Shown piece by piece: positions 63,976 through 64,000 of a stretch of DNA of 64,000 nucleotides. Both the position numbers and the translations under genes were made by a program. The stretch is from Strigamia acuminata (lineage: Eukaryota > Arthropoda > Chilopoda > Geophilomorpha > Linotaeniidae), in contig OX442314.1 in NCBI GenBank assembly GCA_949358305.1, positions 10,905,060 through 10,969,059 of the forward strand, in the 5' to 3' direction. The notes under the pieces are model-generated. The model was not told the origin of the DNA and did no database searches. It saw only the letters and a list, made by a program, of their open reading frames with translations. Each line of letters starts with the position of its first letter. Within the stretch, counting starts at the first letter, position 1.

Positions 63976-64000
63976 CCTGGAAGGAGATTTGCTTAAAAAA

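Overview
The window is nuclear DNA of a small-intron invertebrate, most likely an arthropod. Evidence: spliceosomal genes with 55-60 bp introns (FIBP, PCMT1), BEL/Pao, Ty3/gypsy, Ty1/copia and Tc1 elements side by side, and a degenerate CCTAA/TTAGG-type repeat (arthropod telomere motif) inside one element. The subgroup cannot be fixed from this sequence alone.

Left part (1-39 kb). This is a tandem array of six copies (F1-F6) of one single-exon gene family of about 680 aa whose function I do not recognise. All copies lie on the minus strand, separated by related spacers. F5 (33924-35984) and F6 (36865-38907) are intact. The other four are broken, each by a different kind of mobile element: F1 by an 82-bp inverted-repeat element, F2 by a BEL/Pao retrotransposon and a Tc1-like transposon plus a stop codon, F3 by a CACTA-like non-autonomous transposon, and F4 by a Ty1/copia element that itself holds an intact Ty3/gypsy element. 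Left of the array another Ty3/gypsy copy has cut a second Ty1/copia copy, followed by an inverted-repeat element carrying telomere-like repeats.

Right part (40-64 kb). This is ordinary conserved sequence. A complete five-exon PCMT1 gene (+) converges on a complete nine-exon FIBP gene (-). FIBP is divergent from a THAP-domain gene (+). Then come two small secreted-protein genes that share a cysteine motif and a phase-2 intron; the second has a clear TATA box and CRE. Past 54.4 kb I see no intact gene, only a broken retrocopy of DDX23, a hAT transposase tail and AT-rich minisatellites.

A recurring theme is unrelated minisatellites of 19-21 bp (and one of 31 bp) in introns and spacers. The best candidate for an undescribed system is the F-family array: a multi-copy, unrecognised, intron-less gene family in which every broken copy can be explained by a precisely mapped insertion or deletion.
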